DNA of 64,000 nucleotides from Ancistrus triradiatus (lineage: Eukaryota > Chordata > Actinopteri > Siluriformes > Loricariidae), in the NCBI GenBank assembly GCA_025084515.1, contig JAJAGP010000089.1, forward strand, positions 210,001 through 274,000, written 5' to 3'. Both the position numbers and the translations under genes were made by a program. This document shows positions 25,235 to 59,944 of the stretch, in pieces. The stretch's first letter is position 1; each line of letters starts with the position of its first letter. The notes beneath the pieces were generated by a model. It did not search any database. It saw only the letters and a program-made list of their open reading frames with translations, and was not told the DNA's origin.

Positions 25235-28200
25235 TGTCAGATGTCGGCTGGCTGCGCAGGAACCAGAAAGGCCTCCAGCGCTTCCTCAGCACCTCGTTAT
25301 TGATGAACATCGTCAACCACATGAAGAAGGCTGACCGTCTGAACGCCGAAGGGGCGGGGCTCATCAAGGAGGCAGGCTCATTGGAGGACAAAGTGCACAT
25401 GCTGGTGGAGCTCCTGTGCATCAGCGATCCCCAGGGCTCCGCCCTCCAGGCCTACCTGCGGAATTCGCACCCTGACGAGTACAGCCTCATAACCCTGCAC
25501 GGTCAGTCACCCGGGAGGGACACACCCACTACTTTCTACTAAATGTTGCAGAGCAATAAAACTTTTATTTTTTTATTTATTTAAAAAAAAAAACTCCCCG
25601 AGAGGAAAAGTAGCTTCTTAAAAGCTAAGGCTTACGACGAAAATGTCTGAGTTTTAGTCGCATTTTAGTCTTATTGTATTTTCTGTTTAGTTTTAATGTT
25701 GTGGGTAAGAGCAATAAAACTTTTTTTATTATTATTCATAAAAAATAGACAAATAAAAAAGGTCTTTTGACAAAAAAGTCTATGATTTTAGTCTCGTTTC
25801 AGTCTTTTAATTAATTATATTTTAATGTTGTAGGAAAGAGCAATAAACCTTTTTTTTTATTTATAAAAAATTTTTTTTAAAGTCTTTTGACAAAAATTTT
25901 TATGAATGTTAATCGCATTTTATTCTTTTAATTATTGTTAGTTCTGGTTTAGTTTCAGTCGATGAAAACTAACATTTTCCTGTTGTTCTAGTCAATTCAA
26001 TAAAAAAATATTTAGCCTTATTTTAGTCGTGCACTTTTAAAGGTTGTACTATTTCAGAGGTATTACTTATTACTAACTTTCATAAACTGGATTAAAACTG
26101 TTACACTCGTTAATGTTCCAAAATGATGAAGCACAGCCACTTTTTTCTACTATATGTTGTAGTTAAGAGCAATAAAACTTTTATTTATTTATTTAAAAAA
26201 AAAAAAAAAAAAAAAACTCTGCATGGTGAGTGAAAGGTAGCTTCTTAAAAGCTTAGGCTTTTGACGAAAATTTCTGGATTTTAGTCGCATTTTAGTCTTT
26301 TAATTCTTGTAAGAGCAATAAAACTGTCATTTTTTTATTTATAACAAAAACTTTTAAAAAGTATTTTGACAAACTTCTATGAATTTTAGTTGAATTTTAG
26401 TCTTTTCACTATTGTTAGTTCTGGTTTAGTTTTAATGCCACTTTTTTCTTCTAAATGTTGTAGTTAAGAGCAATAAAAAAAATTTTCATTTATAAAAAAA
26501 AAAAAAAAGACAGTAAAAAAAGTGCAAACAGAGGCAGTGCATTTGTAGCTTAAATTGAATTGCAATTTGGTATCTCGTTTATTGTTTATCAGTTGCTAAA
26601 AAAGAAAAAAAAGTGATATCGGCATTCTATATCAGCCATTAAAGAACCCGTATCAGTCGACCACTAATTTTGACTTTAGACCTTTGAATTTTCCCGAACT
26701 TTCCCAGACTCTCTTGTCCAGCAGCATAAAGACGTTCTTCTCCGGCAAATCAGAGATGAAAGCCTCGGCTACGCAGTGGCCACCCCGGGCAACGCCCTGC
26801 TCCTGGTGGAAGGCGTGTCTGACCTGCAGCAGCGAGAGCACGATCTCATCCAGGTGTCTGTCTGCAGAGGGGTGGGTCCTCTGCACGGTCGTCCACTGGG
26901 ACTGGACAAGCTTCTGGCTCCCTTGACGAGAGTCAGCACCGCGCCTCGTGTCACGCTGACGGTGGGCGTGGCGGGCAGCGGGAAGAGCCGGCTGGTTCGC
27001 CGATTGGTCGGTCAGTGGAGTTCGGGGAAGTTGTACTCCGAGCTGAGTTTGGTGGTTCCGGTCGCCTGTTGGGAGCTGAGCAACATCGAGCGGCTGTCGC
27101 TGGACCGGCTGCTGCGTCTGACCGTTCCATACGACAACGTGGATCTGATTCTGAACAGCGCCGCCTGTAAGGTGCTCCTCATTTTCGATGGGCTGGAGGA
27201 ATTCCGCTCGCCTTTGGACTTCACAGAGGCCCCGGCGACCTCGGATCCGCGGCGCGAGCTCCCGGTGTCGGACCTGATCACGAACATCATCCGGGGAAAC
27301 CTGCTCTCGGGGGCGTCCCTGTGGCTGCTGTCGAGGCCCGGGGTCGGGGCCAAAGTGCCGGCCGGGTTGGTGGACCGCGTGACCGAAGTGCCGCCTTTCT
27401 TAAAAGAGGATGTCGAAGAACAGCTCAAAAATGTTCTCGAAGACTCTTGGGGACAGGGCACGGAGAGCCAAAGATCAGATGACTTGAGTCGGCAAGCCTG
27501 GGCTCACCTGAGCTCCCAGAAGCCGCTGGTCATCCTTTGTTCGGTGCCTTGCATTTGCCGCATTGTTACGGCCACCCTGTCCCACCTGGTCGGGATAGAT
27601 TCGGAGGACCTGGCTCTTCCCCGAACCCTGACGGAGGTGTACGCCCACTACTGCTGGCCGCACCTTTGTTCGGCGGATCCGTCCAGCGGAAACATTCGGA
27701 AGCCCCTGAGCACTCTGGGCCGTTTGGCGTTTTATAGCCTGCTCCGGCGTCGCCACACGTTCGTCGAGGCCGACCTGCGGGCGTTCGGAGTCGACGTACC
27801 GCCTCCGCCCGGAACCCTGGGGCACCGGATCCTCCAGCGCGAGCAGAGCTGGTCCTCGGAGAGCGTGTCGTGGCGGTTTGTCCACACGTCTGTCCAGGAG
27901 TTCCTGGGCGCCCTGTTCTACTACGTGTCGTCCCGACGGGGAATGTTCGACCTCTTCTCGGAGAGCAGCGTCTCGTGGCCGCGGATCGGCTTCCAGAACC
28001 ACTATCGGGCCGCGCTCCAGAAGACCGGCACCTCCCCCAACGGCAACCTGGACCTCTTTATGCGCTTCCTCTCGGGTTTGTTGTCCCCGGCGGCTGGCGC
28101 TCTACTGGGTGGGGCTTTGGGGGTGGGCCAGGCGGAGCAGGTGAGCCAGCGCACCATGGCCATGACGCTGCTACAGGGCACGGTGGCGGGGTCTGGCGGG

Positions 28201-30726
28201 GAGGCGGTCAGCATGCACAGCGTGGCCGTGGTGGCCTGCCTGGCGGAGCTGCAGCAGGGCGAGTGGGTCCGGGCCGTCGAGGAGGACCTGATCGGCTGCA
28301 GGCTGCGAGGCAAGCTCAAGGGGGGGGTGTGCGCCGTTTTGGCCTATCTGCTCCAGGTGTCGGACGCATGCGCCAACGAGACCCACCTGTCCAACTGTCT
28401 GGACTTCGCCTCCCTCAAGAGACTCCTCCCACAGCTCCTCTACTGCAGCAAGCTCAGGTAAGACCCTCGTGTGCATGGAACTTTAGAGCAGGGGCTTCAG
28501 AATGAAAAGTGGAATTGGGTGCAGGTCGGCCGTGGGTGCCTTAGCGGGTACTGCTGAAGACCCCTGCTTTGGTTACTTTACTAAGGTGGAATGAGGACGG
28601 TAACGGAACCGGTTTTTGTTTCAGGATGGAAAATAACGAGTTTAAGGATGACGCCATGGAGCTCCTGGGGAGTCTGCTGAGCGCCAAAGACTGCCATATT
28701 GAGTCGCTCAGGTTTGTATCTTCTCTGAAGAATGTAGTCTCTTTGTAAAGAACAGCAAAAAGGGATGGGATGGAACTATGCTGGAATGTGTCCCTTTTTG
28801 AGTCTTGGTCCTCCCAGGGTTTCTTCCTTAGAACATTTAAGGAGCTTTTCCCTAAGTTTTACCCTAATTATAGTGGTCCTATGTTTTTTGGTTTTGCTAT
28901 AGTGGTTATAATGGTCCTATGATTATTCTATGATGGCCTACAGAGGTCCTATGGTTTTTCTCTTGTGAAGATACAGTGATCTGATTTGTTGATCTGTTTT
29001 CCTACGGTGGTCCTACACTGGTTGTGTTGTCTTACTATGATGGTCCTACAGAGGTCCTAAGTTGGTCCTATAGCAGTTAAAGTGGTTCTATGGTGATTAT
29101 TATCCTGAAGGTACAGCGATCTGTTTTCCTACAGTGGTCCTTCATTGGCTGTATGGTCTTACTGTGGTGGTCAAACAGTGGTCCTATGGTCTTCTACATG
29201 TGAAGGCACAGTGATTTGTTGGTTTTCCCACAGTGGTCCTACAAAGGTCCTATGGTTTTACTCTAGTGATTATAGTGGTCCTATGTTTTCACTACATTGG
29301 TAATCTGATAGTTTTCCTACAGTGGTCCTACACTGGTTGAATTGGTCTATGATGGTGCTACAGAGGTCCTGTTGTCTTCCTGTGGTGATTCTATTTTGGT
29401 CCTGCAGTGAAGGCCCACTGATGTCTGTTGGGTTTCTTGTAGTATTCCTATGGGATATGGAAGTCCTAAGGTGGTCCTACACTGGTCCAATGGACATGGT
29501 AGATGCAGGGCTATTAAACAGAAGCAGTTTATCTATAGTGAGTCATTAGGGTATGTATACAGTACAAACTGAAAATGGTTAAACACATTATTACAGATTC
29601 TCTCTCTCTCTCTCTCTCTCTCTGTAGTATGGCAGATAGCTCCATCAGCAGTAAGGGGATTAAGCCACTGAGTCGAGCTCTGCTGGTTAATCGTACTCTC
29701 ACAGTACTGGAGTGAGTATCTACTGAGTATCACTTTGTATTATCATTATAACAATGTTTATAATAATGTTAGGACCACTATTAGATACATAGCAGTGTAT
29801 TGTATAATAAAATGGAATCCAGTATTCATTAATGATCCATATTTTCTGTGTGATTTAATTACTATTATTATTAACAGTATTTATTATTTTTATTTTATTT
29901 TATCTTTTTATTTACTTAGTTTTTTTTAGCTATTACTACAGACTTATTTAAACAGATAAATTAGTTTAATTGTTACATTTAAGCCGCCCAAGCATGTCGG
30001 GTCCGTTTTTGAGTCTTGGTTTCTTCCTCATAACGTTTAAGGATTTTCCTTGCCACTGTCGCCCTAGGCCTGCTCAGTTTGGCTATAGATATTAGAAGAC
30101 CATCTAAAATAGTAAAGCTGCTGTGAGACCATGCAGTGGTGTAAAAAGTGCTGTAGTAATAAATCTGACTTGACTTAATTATTAATTTATTAAATCTTTT
30201 AAGTCTCCATGGAAACAACATCGGCACCAAAGGAGCAAAGACGCTGGCCGAGGCTCTGAAGATGAACCAGGTCATCGTATCAATCAAGTGAGTCTATGGA
30301 ATGGTTAACGTGTTAGAGGTGTGTGTGTGAGAAATGTATATCGCAGTAATTTTATAGGATGTGAAATGTGTGTGTGTGTGTGTGTGTGTGTGTAGTGTTG
30401 GGAAGAAACAGTAATATAAATGCCAGTGGAAATACCCTTTAAAGATAGTGACACATACAAGGTTGTGTGTGTGTGTGCAGTCTGCAGAGTAACCACATAC
30501 AGGACGAGGGGGCTCGCGCTTTAGCCGAAGTGCTGCAATCAAACCGGAAACTCACCACACTAAAGTAAGAGAGAGAGAGTGTGTGTGTGTGTGTGTGTGA
30601 GGTGCAGTACAAGTTCAACATAAAAATAACACTTTTTTGTGTGTATTCTAGTTTTAAGCTATAAGGAAACATTACGTAACTGTTGCATTTAGTTTCCTAA
30701 CGTCATCGGACTCTGTGTGTGTGTGT

Positions 30727-30776
<50 letters not shown>

Positions 30777-30867
30777 CAGCGTTCAGAAGAACAGTATAGG
30801 ACCTGACGGGGTGAAACGAATTGCAGAGTTGCTTAAAAAGAACCAGACTTTACAGGACCTCAAGTAG

Positions 30868-30901
<34 letters not shown>

Positions 30902-31056
30902 ATAATATTATAGAATTATAACGATTACAGTTGTTGTATTATGACGTGTGTATTATGGGATGTTTACTGCAGTGTATCTAGCAATCACCTGGGAGATCTG
31001 GGTGCACTGGCGCTGGCTCAGGCACTCGCCGTCAATCACACACTCCGCACTCTCAG

Positions 31057-31101
<45 letters not shown>

Positions 31102-32417
31102 AAATGTCTACTTTAAAACCGACTTGCACTGAACTGTTTTTGTTTCCATCAGTCTGCAGAGTAACTCTGTCAGTGACAGGGGGATCAAACCTCTTACCCA
31201 AGCCCTGCGCTACAACAAGGGCCTCACCAGTCTGAAGTGAGTGAGTGAGTGTGTGTGAGTGTGAGTGTGAGCAGTTGTATTTCTTCAAAGAGTCATCCTA
31301 ACATGTGTTACTTTGACACTCTGAGAACCGGAGATGTTCGGAGTCGAGTCTCTAGCGAGTGAGTGGAGTCTTGTCTTTAATGTGCAAGCCCGAGTCAAGA
31401 GTCAAATCCGAATCCCTAATTCACAACTCGAGTCTCAAACTCTCCAGCGAGTAAGGCTTGAGTCTCCAGTGAGTGAGTGAGTCTCTAGAGAGCGATTCGA
31501 AGTCAAGTAAAAAAAAAGCTTTAGCATGCGAGAATGAGTTGAGTCTCAAATCTCTCACGACTGAGTCCGAGTCTAAGTTGAGTCGAATCAGAGTCGAGTC
31601 TCGTGTCTGTAGTGAGTCTGGATCGAGTCTTGAGTCCCTAACGTGAGACCGAGTCAACGTTCGTGTCTCTAGCGAGTGAGTCAGATTCAAGTCTCAGTTC
31701 TTGAGGAAGAGTGTCATCACTCCTGAGCGAGTCAAGGCCAAGCTGAGTCTTTAGGGAGCGAGTCTGAGTCGAGACTTGAGTCCCTAATGTGAGACTGAGA
31801 TGGGTCTCAAGTCTCTAGCGAGTGAGTCCAAGTTGAGTTTAAAAAAAAAAGTTTTAACATTAGTCTGAGTCGACTTTTGAGTCTCTCACGAGTGAATCCG
31901 AGTCAGGTCCGAGTCTCGTCTCCTGAGTGAGTCCAAATCAACCCTTCGAATCTCTAGCCAACAAACTCTAGTCTCTAACAAACAAGTCCAAGTTGAGTCC
32001 AAGTCAGGCCTCATGTCTCTAGTGGGTGAGTGCGAGTTGAGTCTCAGATCTCTCACGAGTGAGTCCAAGTCGAGTCGAGATGAATCTTGAGTCTCTAGAG
32101 AGCGAATCACAGTTGATTCCCAAGTGAGTCCGAGTCGAGTCTTAACCTGAGTCTCTGAGAGAGCCTTGTTCTGTGTAAGTGTGTGTTAACTGATCTGTTC
32201 TGATGTGTGTGTGTGTGTAGCCTGAGGGAGAACTCTATAGGTGTGGAAGGAGCTCAGGCCATCGGCCGGGCCTTACAGGAGAATCACACCCTCCAAGAAC
32301 TGGAGTAAGTATTTCTGGTGTCATCTGTTAGTAAACAGTAATTATTCAGTTAGCATTACATCTGATCTGATAGATGGCACTACAGGATTTATGTACTGTT
32401 ACCTGACTGAATATGAA

Positions 32418-32451
<34 letters not shown>

Positions 32452-34007
32452 CAGTCTCACAGCTAATCTTCTCCACGATGAAGGAGTAAAAGCCATCGCC
32501 GCCGCAATTAAAGTCAACAGAGCCCTCACGACCTTACAGTGAGTCACCCAGGGGCCGCACATTCTCTTGATGATGTAACGAGTCATAAATGATCAGTATG
32601 TCCATCTGTGTGTGTGTGTGTGTGTGTGTTAGTCTCCAGTGGAACTTCATGAAGGCTGGAGCGGCTAAAGCTTTAGCTCAGTCTCTACACGATAACAGCA
32701 TCATCCAGCTGCTGGAGTAAGTTCCTCCTCATGGCCGTCCTTTATTAAGTGTTTTAAAGTTAAACTCCTCTGAGGCTTTTGGCTCACAATGTTCTAAAAG
32801 CCTCTACTCGCTGAAAAATCCGTCATGTGGAACAACCAAAGAAAGCAGATAGATAAACCGAGGGAGAGGGAGAGGGGTGTGTACAGGTCCTCCCTGATTT
32901 ACAATGGGGACACGTTCAGTCACATCAGACACGTGGATTTAACGTCAGTCAGGGAGTTTAATGCGTAACGTTCCTTAGAAAGAGAGAAACCCTTAAACAC
33001 GATGAAAGCTCTTCTGTTAAACTCCAGTCAGGCAAAATTATTAACCTAAAGCTTATTCCGTAATAAAGTGTTGAAGGGTCTCATGTCATTTATTGAATAA
33101 TGTATGGAAAGTGGAAAACAAAAACGATTATTGCACGACCGTGGCTTTTCCTCACTACATTTCCCAGAGCTCATCACTGCCACCATTTAGAGTAGGGTTT
33201 CTGCTGAAGGTGTATTTATGTGTTCTATCAACAATAACAATACTAATCGTTGAACTTAGGCGCGAGTCTGTGCTGGATTTACCCAGAGGGGTTGATTTTA
33301 AGAAGGTCTCTTAATTTTGGAGCATTCATTAAACTCGCACCCCTCCTTTGGGTGCAGAATCCGCTTCATAGCCGCTGCCGCAGAGCAAACCGACACTGGC
33401 GGAAGTCCCTCGGCGTCTGTGGTGCTTTTGAGATCAGAATGTGTCGTCAATCAAAGCATTTTGAAGCTTTTTGTTGGCCCGCCCCGAAGAGTGGCATCTC
33501 GCACGAGGATTGGTCGACCTTATAAATATAAATGTATTTAATTATAAATAAATCTGGCTTGACTTTCAAAGTAAATCGGGAACGAGTGGCGTGACTGGCT
33601 TCTCAAACATCAACCAATCAGCAGCAGGCGGAGTTGTGGTTCATTTACAGTATTTCTCACTCACAAAGTGAACATGTGTGATGCTATGCAAAGCGGCTTT
33701 GTGTTAGGCAACGAAACTAACCGCGGCTCTACTGGGGGATAAAAAACACACACTGCTGTGTCTGGCCAGGGAAACGGAGCGATCAAATGTGAACTTCTGC
33801 TTTTTAAAAAGCATCCGACCCTGAAGTGGAGAGAGAGAGAGAGAGCCTAGAGACAGACGGGTCGATAAGTAGTTAGACAGCTCTAATTGTTGTTATTGTT
33901 ATTGGTGTGTGTGTTTAGTCTGCAGGAAAACGCTCTGGGTGATGATGGTGTCGTGTCTCTGGCAGGAGCTCTGAAGGCCAACTCATCCCTTGCAGTGCTC
34001 TAGTAAG

Positions 34008-34055
<48 letters not shown>

Positions 34056-34188
34056 GCTCGTGCAGCAGCAGGTCTGAGTGCAGTGTGTGGTTTGGTGGGA
34101 TGTGCTGAATATAGGTCGGGTTTCAAGAATTTATTTTTAACTTCCTGTCTCGTTCCATTTACCCTAAATTACAAGTAAAAAGAGCATC

Positions 34189-34219
<31 letters not shown>

Positions 34220-36072
34220 GCGTGTGTGTGTGTGTGTAGTTTACAGGGTGTATCAGCAGGTGAAGCCGGAGCTGTGGCGCTGGCTGAGGCTCTGACTGTC
34301 AATCAAACCCTCCACACATTAGAGTGAGTCCGTCTGTGTCTGTGTCTGTGTCTGTTTTGTTCAGTCAGCTAACTTTGTTGTCATGTTCAGTCTCCGCGGT
34401 AACTCCATCGGAATGGGCGGAGCCAAGGCCCTTTCCAGCGCTCTCAAGACCAACCAGAGTCTGAGGAGCTTAAAGTGAGTGGATCTGCAGCCTGTACGAC
34501 CTTTACATACGGATTATCAATCAGCAGCATCATATGTTACATAAACATTTGTATATTTGAGCTGTACAGGACCAGATTGCACCTTTAACACTCCTTAGAT
34601 GTAATATGATTTAAACCAGGCTGAGTAATTCTATCTAGGGGCATATGTATCGCTTCATTTCGATTTTATTGTGTGTAGTCTTCAGGAGAACTCTTTAGGG
34701 ATGGACGGGGCGATCTTTATAGCTACTGCGCTCAGAGGGAACCATCAGCTCACGTATATCAAGTAAGAGTTTCCACAGATCAGTACACACACAGCCATCA
34801 GCCGAAACATTAAACCCAGCTGGGGCCGGATTCACGAAAGCTCTCTTAAGAAGAACGTCATGAGTGGTGTGAAGTGCGATTCTTAATCTACAAACAAACT
34901 GAAGTTCTTGAATATTATCTTAAAGTTTTCTTATGTAGGCTCTGCAGCTTATAATAGACAGTGCGAGACATTTTGAATTATTTAGTTTAATCCGCTCAGA
35001 GGAAAGACGTCACACCAAGCGTTCAGTCTGTTTTAGCAAACGAGAAACAGAGGTGATGGAGGAAGAAGGAAACAATAATTGTGGGGTGGAAGTATTGGTC
35101 CTTATTTCCAGTTACTAAACTGTTTAAAGTCTGGTCAATTTCAGTGCTATCCTAAGGTTAAGAAAGCACTTAAGGACATGTTTTCAGGAATACCACTTGT
35201 TCTTAGAATCGTTCTTTAGTCAGTATTTGAAGGATCATTTTCTTAACCTTTTTCTTAAGAATGAAGTTCAGAAAAAAACACATTTAAGAAGATTGTTTCT
35301 TAAAACACTTTCGAGAATCCGGTCCCTGGTCCTTAACTATGTTTCTGCATCAAATTAACGTCCGCATGAACACACGGACCAAACATCCTGGTGCCATCGT
35401 TTACCCAGGTAATCGGTGCCCATGTACCCGACCTTCCACAAGATGGAAAGGAAAATGGGACTTTTTCTTCCCAAGTCCAGTTCTGACACACGTTTACTGT
35501 TTTGGCTGATCGGGGTTTATAACTATATAATAATCATCACTTATTGCTACAGTCGAACCCTGGTATCTGACCTCCCGCTATAACGCAGCTGTGCAACGAG
35601 GACCTGGGTTGTAGGGGGACTGGGAGATGGATTTGTTCCTTATTAACATGAAATCAAAGGTTCAGAAGAAACCCGAGCAGTTCCCTTACAGAGTCTGGTA
35701 ACAAACCGGAACCAGATCCTAGAACGCTCCGAATGAGAGCAGAGTTAAATGCTCCGAGTGCCGACACACAGCCAGGAGAGAATGAAGTGTCTCTCACGAT
35801 GATAGGGTTTTGAAGATGCAGGAACGGGGTTGGGATCTTCCCATAAGAAATCATGCACACAGAGCTCTCGCTATCCAAACGTTCATTATCCGAAGCGTCA
35901 GCAGGTGCGGCGTACGTTCCGATAACAGGGTTGGACTGCTTTAGAGTGTGTGTGTGTAACGCTGAACCCGTTCTGTCGCAGTCTCCAGGGGAACGGAATC
36001 GGCGAGTCGGGGGCGAAGGTCGTTTCGGATGCCATCCGAGCCGAAGCGTCGGAGTGTGTGGTGGAAATCTGA
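25043..36072 (+). CDS. nlrc3: NLR family CARD-domain containing 3; 18 predicted exons
   Basis: Cytosolic NOD-like receptor; the mammalian orthologue dampens innate signalling (STING, TRAF6). Exons: 25043-25136, 25241-25501, 26708-28457, 28625-28711, then thirteen 84-nt exons starting at 29628, 30204, 30481, 30780, 30973, 31153, 32221, 32455, 32633, 33919, 34240, 34391, 34679, and the last 35982-36072. Phases are continuous, giving 1124 residues. Residues about 32-118 are helical and CARD-like. The NACHT has Walker A GVAGSGKS (205-212) and Walker B LLIFDGLEE (Asp about 279). The C-terminal half is 28-residue RNase-inhibitor-type leucine-rich repeats. The protein ends in CVVEI; the human one ends similarly. 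The start is the least certain part, since upstream exons may exist. Tail-to-tail with cluap1. Confidence 0.92.
25540..26525. repeat. Tandem repeats of about 150-200 bp in nlrc3 intron 2
   Basis: Recurring units contain gttgtag..aagagcaataaaac, then an A- or T-rich run, tcttttgacaaaaa, and ttttagtcgcattttagtct. At least five imperfect copies are visible, beginning near 25543, 25700, 25828, 26155 and 26456. Only simple sequence lies between them. Confidence 0.75.
28740..29560. repeat. Degenerate minisatellite (gtggtcctatg) in nlrc3 intron 4
   Basis: Dozens of scattered copies of gtggtccta(t/c) with variable spacers of about 10-30 bp fill this intron. They have the look of a decayed tandem array. 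Confidence 0.8.
31325..32165. repeat. Degenerate GAGTC-rich satellite in nlrc3 intron
   Basis: About 0.84 kb packed with gagtc, gagtgagtc, gagtctctagcgagt and similar words. Period is irregular (about 6-25 bp). It sits between two 84-nt repeat exons (31236 and 32221). The motif holds the HinfI/PleI-type word GAGTC. Confidence 0.85.
34820..35328. mobile_element. Short inverted-repeat transposon (MITE), about 509 bp
   Basis: Left end ctggggccggattcacgaaa; the right end, read in reverse, is cagggaccggattctcgaaa. These form terminal inverted repeats of about 30 bp with few mismatches and go on into cttaagaa-type words. The cag-ggg start resembles hAT termini, but no clear target-site duplication is visible. 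It lies in the last nlrc3 intron and has no transposase. A relative sits at 38040-38220. Confidence 0.75.
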
Positions 36073-36187
36073 CGCGCACACACACTGATCCACACACACT
36101 GTAAACTGAAGCCATTACAGATGATGCTCATATCCAATAATATTTATTGATTATCAGTGTTGATTCTTGTGTTTTATACAGATGACG

Positions 36188-36193
36188 TTTATT
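36188..36193 (-). terminator. Candidate poly(A) signal of cluap1 (minus strand)
   Basis: TTTATT on the plus strand, i.e. AATAAA on the minus strand, about 210 nt past the cluap1 stop. A second one lies at 36143-36148. Confidence 0.5.
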
Positions 36194-36222
36194 TTTATGG
36201 ACCTTGTTTGATGCTGTTTTAT

Positions 36223-36228
36223 AATAAA
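36223..36228 (+). terminator. Candidate poly(A) signal of nlrc3
   Basis: AATAAA about 150 nt past the nlrc3 stop. It lies upstream, in cluap1 sense, of the cluap1 signal, so the two 3' UTRs should overlap. Confidence 0.55.
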
Positions 36229-36403
36229 CCCAGGCTGTGTTTATAGATTGTATCTGTGATTAGAGATATTTGACTGAAGGCCACATAGGATGAACAAGTC
36301 ATTTCAGTTCCAGTCCTTTAGTAAAAAACGTTAAAGCCTCGAATTCGGCCATGATTCATAGGCTCGGTCCGAGCCCCGCCCACCTGCTGAACACGGCGTT
36401 AGG

Positions 36404-41434
<5,031 letters not shown>

Positions 41435-41870
41435 TTTTGTTTGGTTTTCCCTCCTTTTTCTCCACCGTTCAGCCTCCTCTTGTAAAAATAACAGCTTGTT
41501 ATTTATTTAGGACATCGTTCTCAGTTAGACAATCGTTATGCTAAAAGCACAAAATTTGTTTTCGATGTTAAAAATAGTTTAGGGTTACTACGTAAGGAAT
41601 AAACCTAAATATTTATAAGAAAGAAATTCGCTTAACAAACATCGGTCGGTTTCTAACAAACAGGCTAACTAGGTATTAGCCTTAGCTACACACTACTTTT
41701 TAAATCACTAGTCAATCTAAGGAACGTGTTTTACCTTTACGTATAGCGTTGCCTTTTTTACCTGTTACGAGTTAGAGAAAGGCATTCAGTTATAATTAAT
41801 TTTTGTCATTTAAAACCTTGTTAGCTATAAAGCTAGCGCTAGCCTCAGCTTGGCGTCTGTCCATATAACG

Positions 41871-41884
41871 GTCTCTATGGCAGC
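41871..41884 (-). promoter_or_regulatory. RFX X-box-like site
   Basis: On the minus strand this reads GCTGCCATAGAGAC, which satisfies the generic X-box pattern RYYNYY-N(1-3)-RRNRAC. RFX factors use X-boxes to switch on ciliary genes. It lies about 440 bp from the cluap1 ATG and 680 bp from the wdr90 ATG. A chance match is possible. Confidence 0.45.
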
Positions 41885-42255
41885 CTCGGAGCTACGGTAT
41901 GCCAGAAAGGACAAGTTACATGTAATACAAAACGCCTTATCTGAACCGTTATGAACGTTTCGAAGGCAATCTGTTTTCAATAACGTTGAAATCACCGTTT
42001 CGGGTTCTGATTGTGATAAGTTTCCAGGCTTTTTTTTAGGTTTAACAAGTTAAACGCGCTCAACTTTAAATAATTAGTGAATTTAGGCAACTTCCAATTG
42101 AACCAACGCCACTTTGAGTCATTAGCACTTTTAAGAGTAAACTTTATAACGCAGACTGTGCGTTTTAATCATAAGCAAGCGAACTAGTTACGAATATTTG
42201 AGCAAAACAAAATTACAGTGCTTGAACGCGACGTTTGAACCGTTAGATTATGTGG

Positions 42256-42273
42256 ACTACATTACCCAGAGGC
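42256..42273 (+). promoter_or_regulatory. ZNF143/STAF-like site
   Basis: ACTACATTACCCAGAGGC is close to the vertebrate ACTACAATTCCCAGAATGC promoter element. Related words occur at about 33155 and 38235 in introns, so this sequence may also be carried by a dispersed repeat. Confidence 0.45.
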
Positions 42274-42306
42274 GTTAAGGCGTTGGGCGTTAGAGACGTT
42301 GAGGCG

Positions 42307-42313
42307 TGACGTC
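42307..42313 (+). promoter_or_regulatory. CRE-like core
   Basis: TGACGTC in a CpG-rich stretch about 250 bp before the wdr90 ATG; it fits a CREB/ATF half-to-full site (TGACGTCG here). Confidence 0.4.
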
Positions 42314-42561
42314 GTGCCGTTGTCAAGCGGCGGCGGCTGCAGCGGGAGAAGTTGATTTGTCAACAACCAAGACTCCATCCCGTTTAAAAGTTATTACTTA
42401 TTAAAATGCAGTTTTAGCGAACGGATTTATGAAGTAAGGCCGTAGGGGAGCCTAAATGAATATTCGACTGCGAAAGAAGTGCTTTTAAGCGCGTTAATGT
42501 CAAACTTTTATCGAGCTCGTGAGCCAAGGAGCTAACGTTACGCCTCTTTAACACAATAAAA

Positions 42562-59798
<17,237 letters not shown>

Positions 59799-59935
59799 CA
59801 CACACACACACGTTTGTTATAACTTATCACTTTCTGTTTGTATCTGTGATTTTTATCCCGTGTTGTTTTTACCGATACTTGAATTTTAAAGGACCTACAG
59901 ATAGTTTGTTTCATTTTAATACGTGTGTGTTTGCA

Positions 59936-59941
59936 AATAAA
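59936..59941 (+). terminator. Candidate wdr90 poly(A) signal
   Basis: AATAAA about 138 nt past the TAA stop at 59796-59798. Confidence 0.55.
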
Positions 59942-59944
59942 TTT

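Larger units (their letters stand above)
41435..42561. promoter_or_regulatory. Bidirectional spacer between cluap1 and wdr90
   Basis: About 1.1 kb between the two start codons on opposite strands. It holds no other gene. The part near wdr90 (42230-42360) is CpG-rich with a CRE-like core and a ZNF143-like site. An X-box-like site lies at 41871-41884. Confidence 0.6.

Noticed and set aside
27012..28476. Long minus-strand open frames opposite the NACHT exon of nlrc3
   Set aside because: Antisense shadows of a long GC-rich exon; no recognisable protein features.
33093..33541. Possible coding sequence in the nlrc3 intron (readable stretches of about 70-90 codons)
   Set aside because: No domain, no match to the LRR phase, and the flanking LRR exons join in frame without it.
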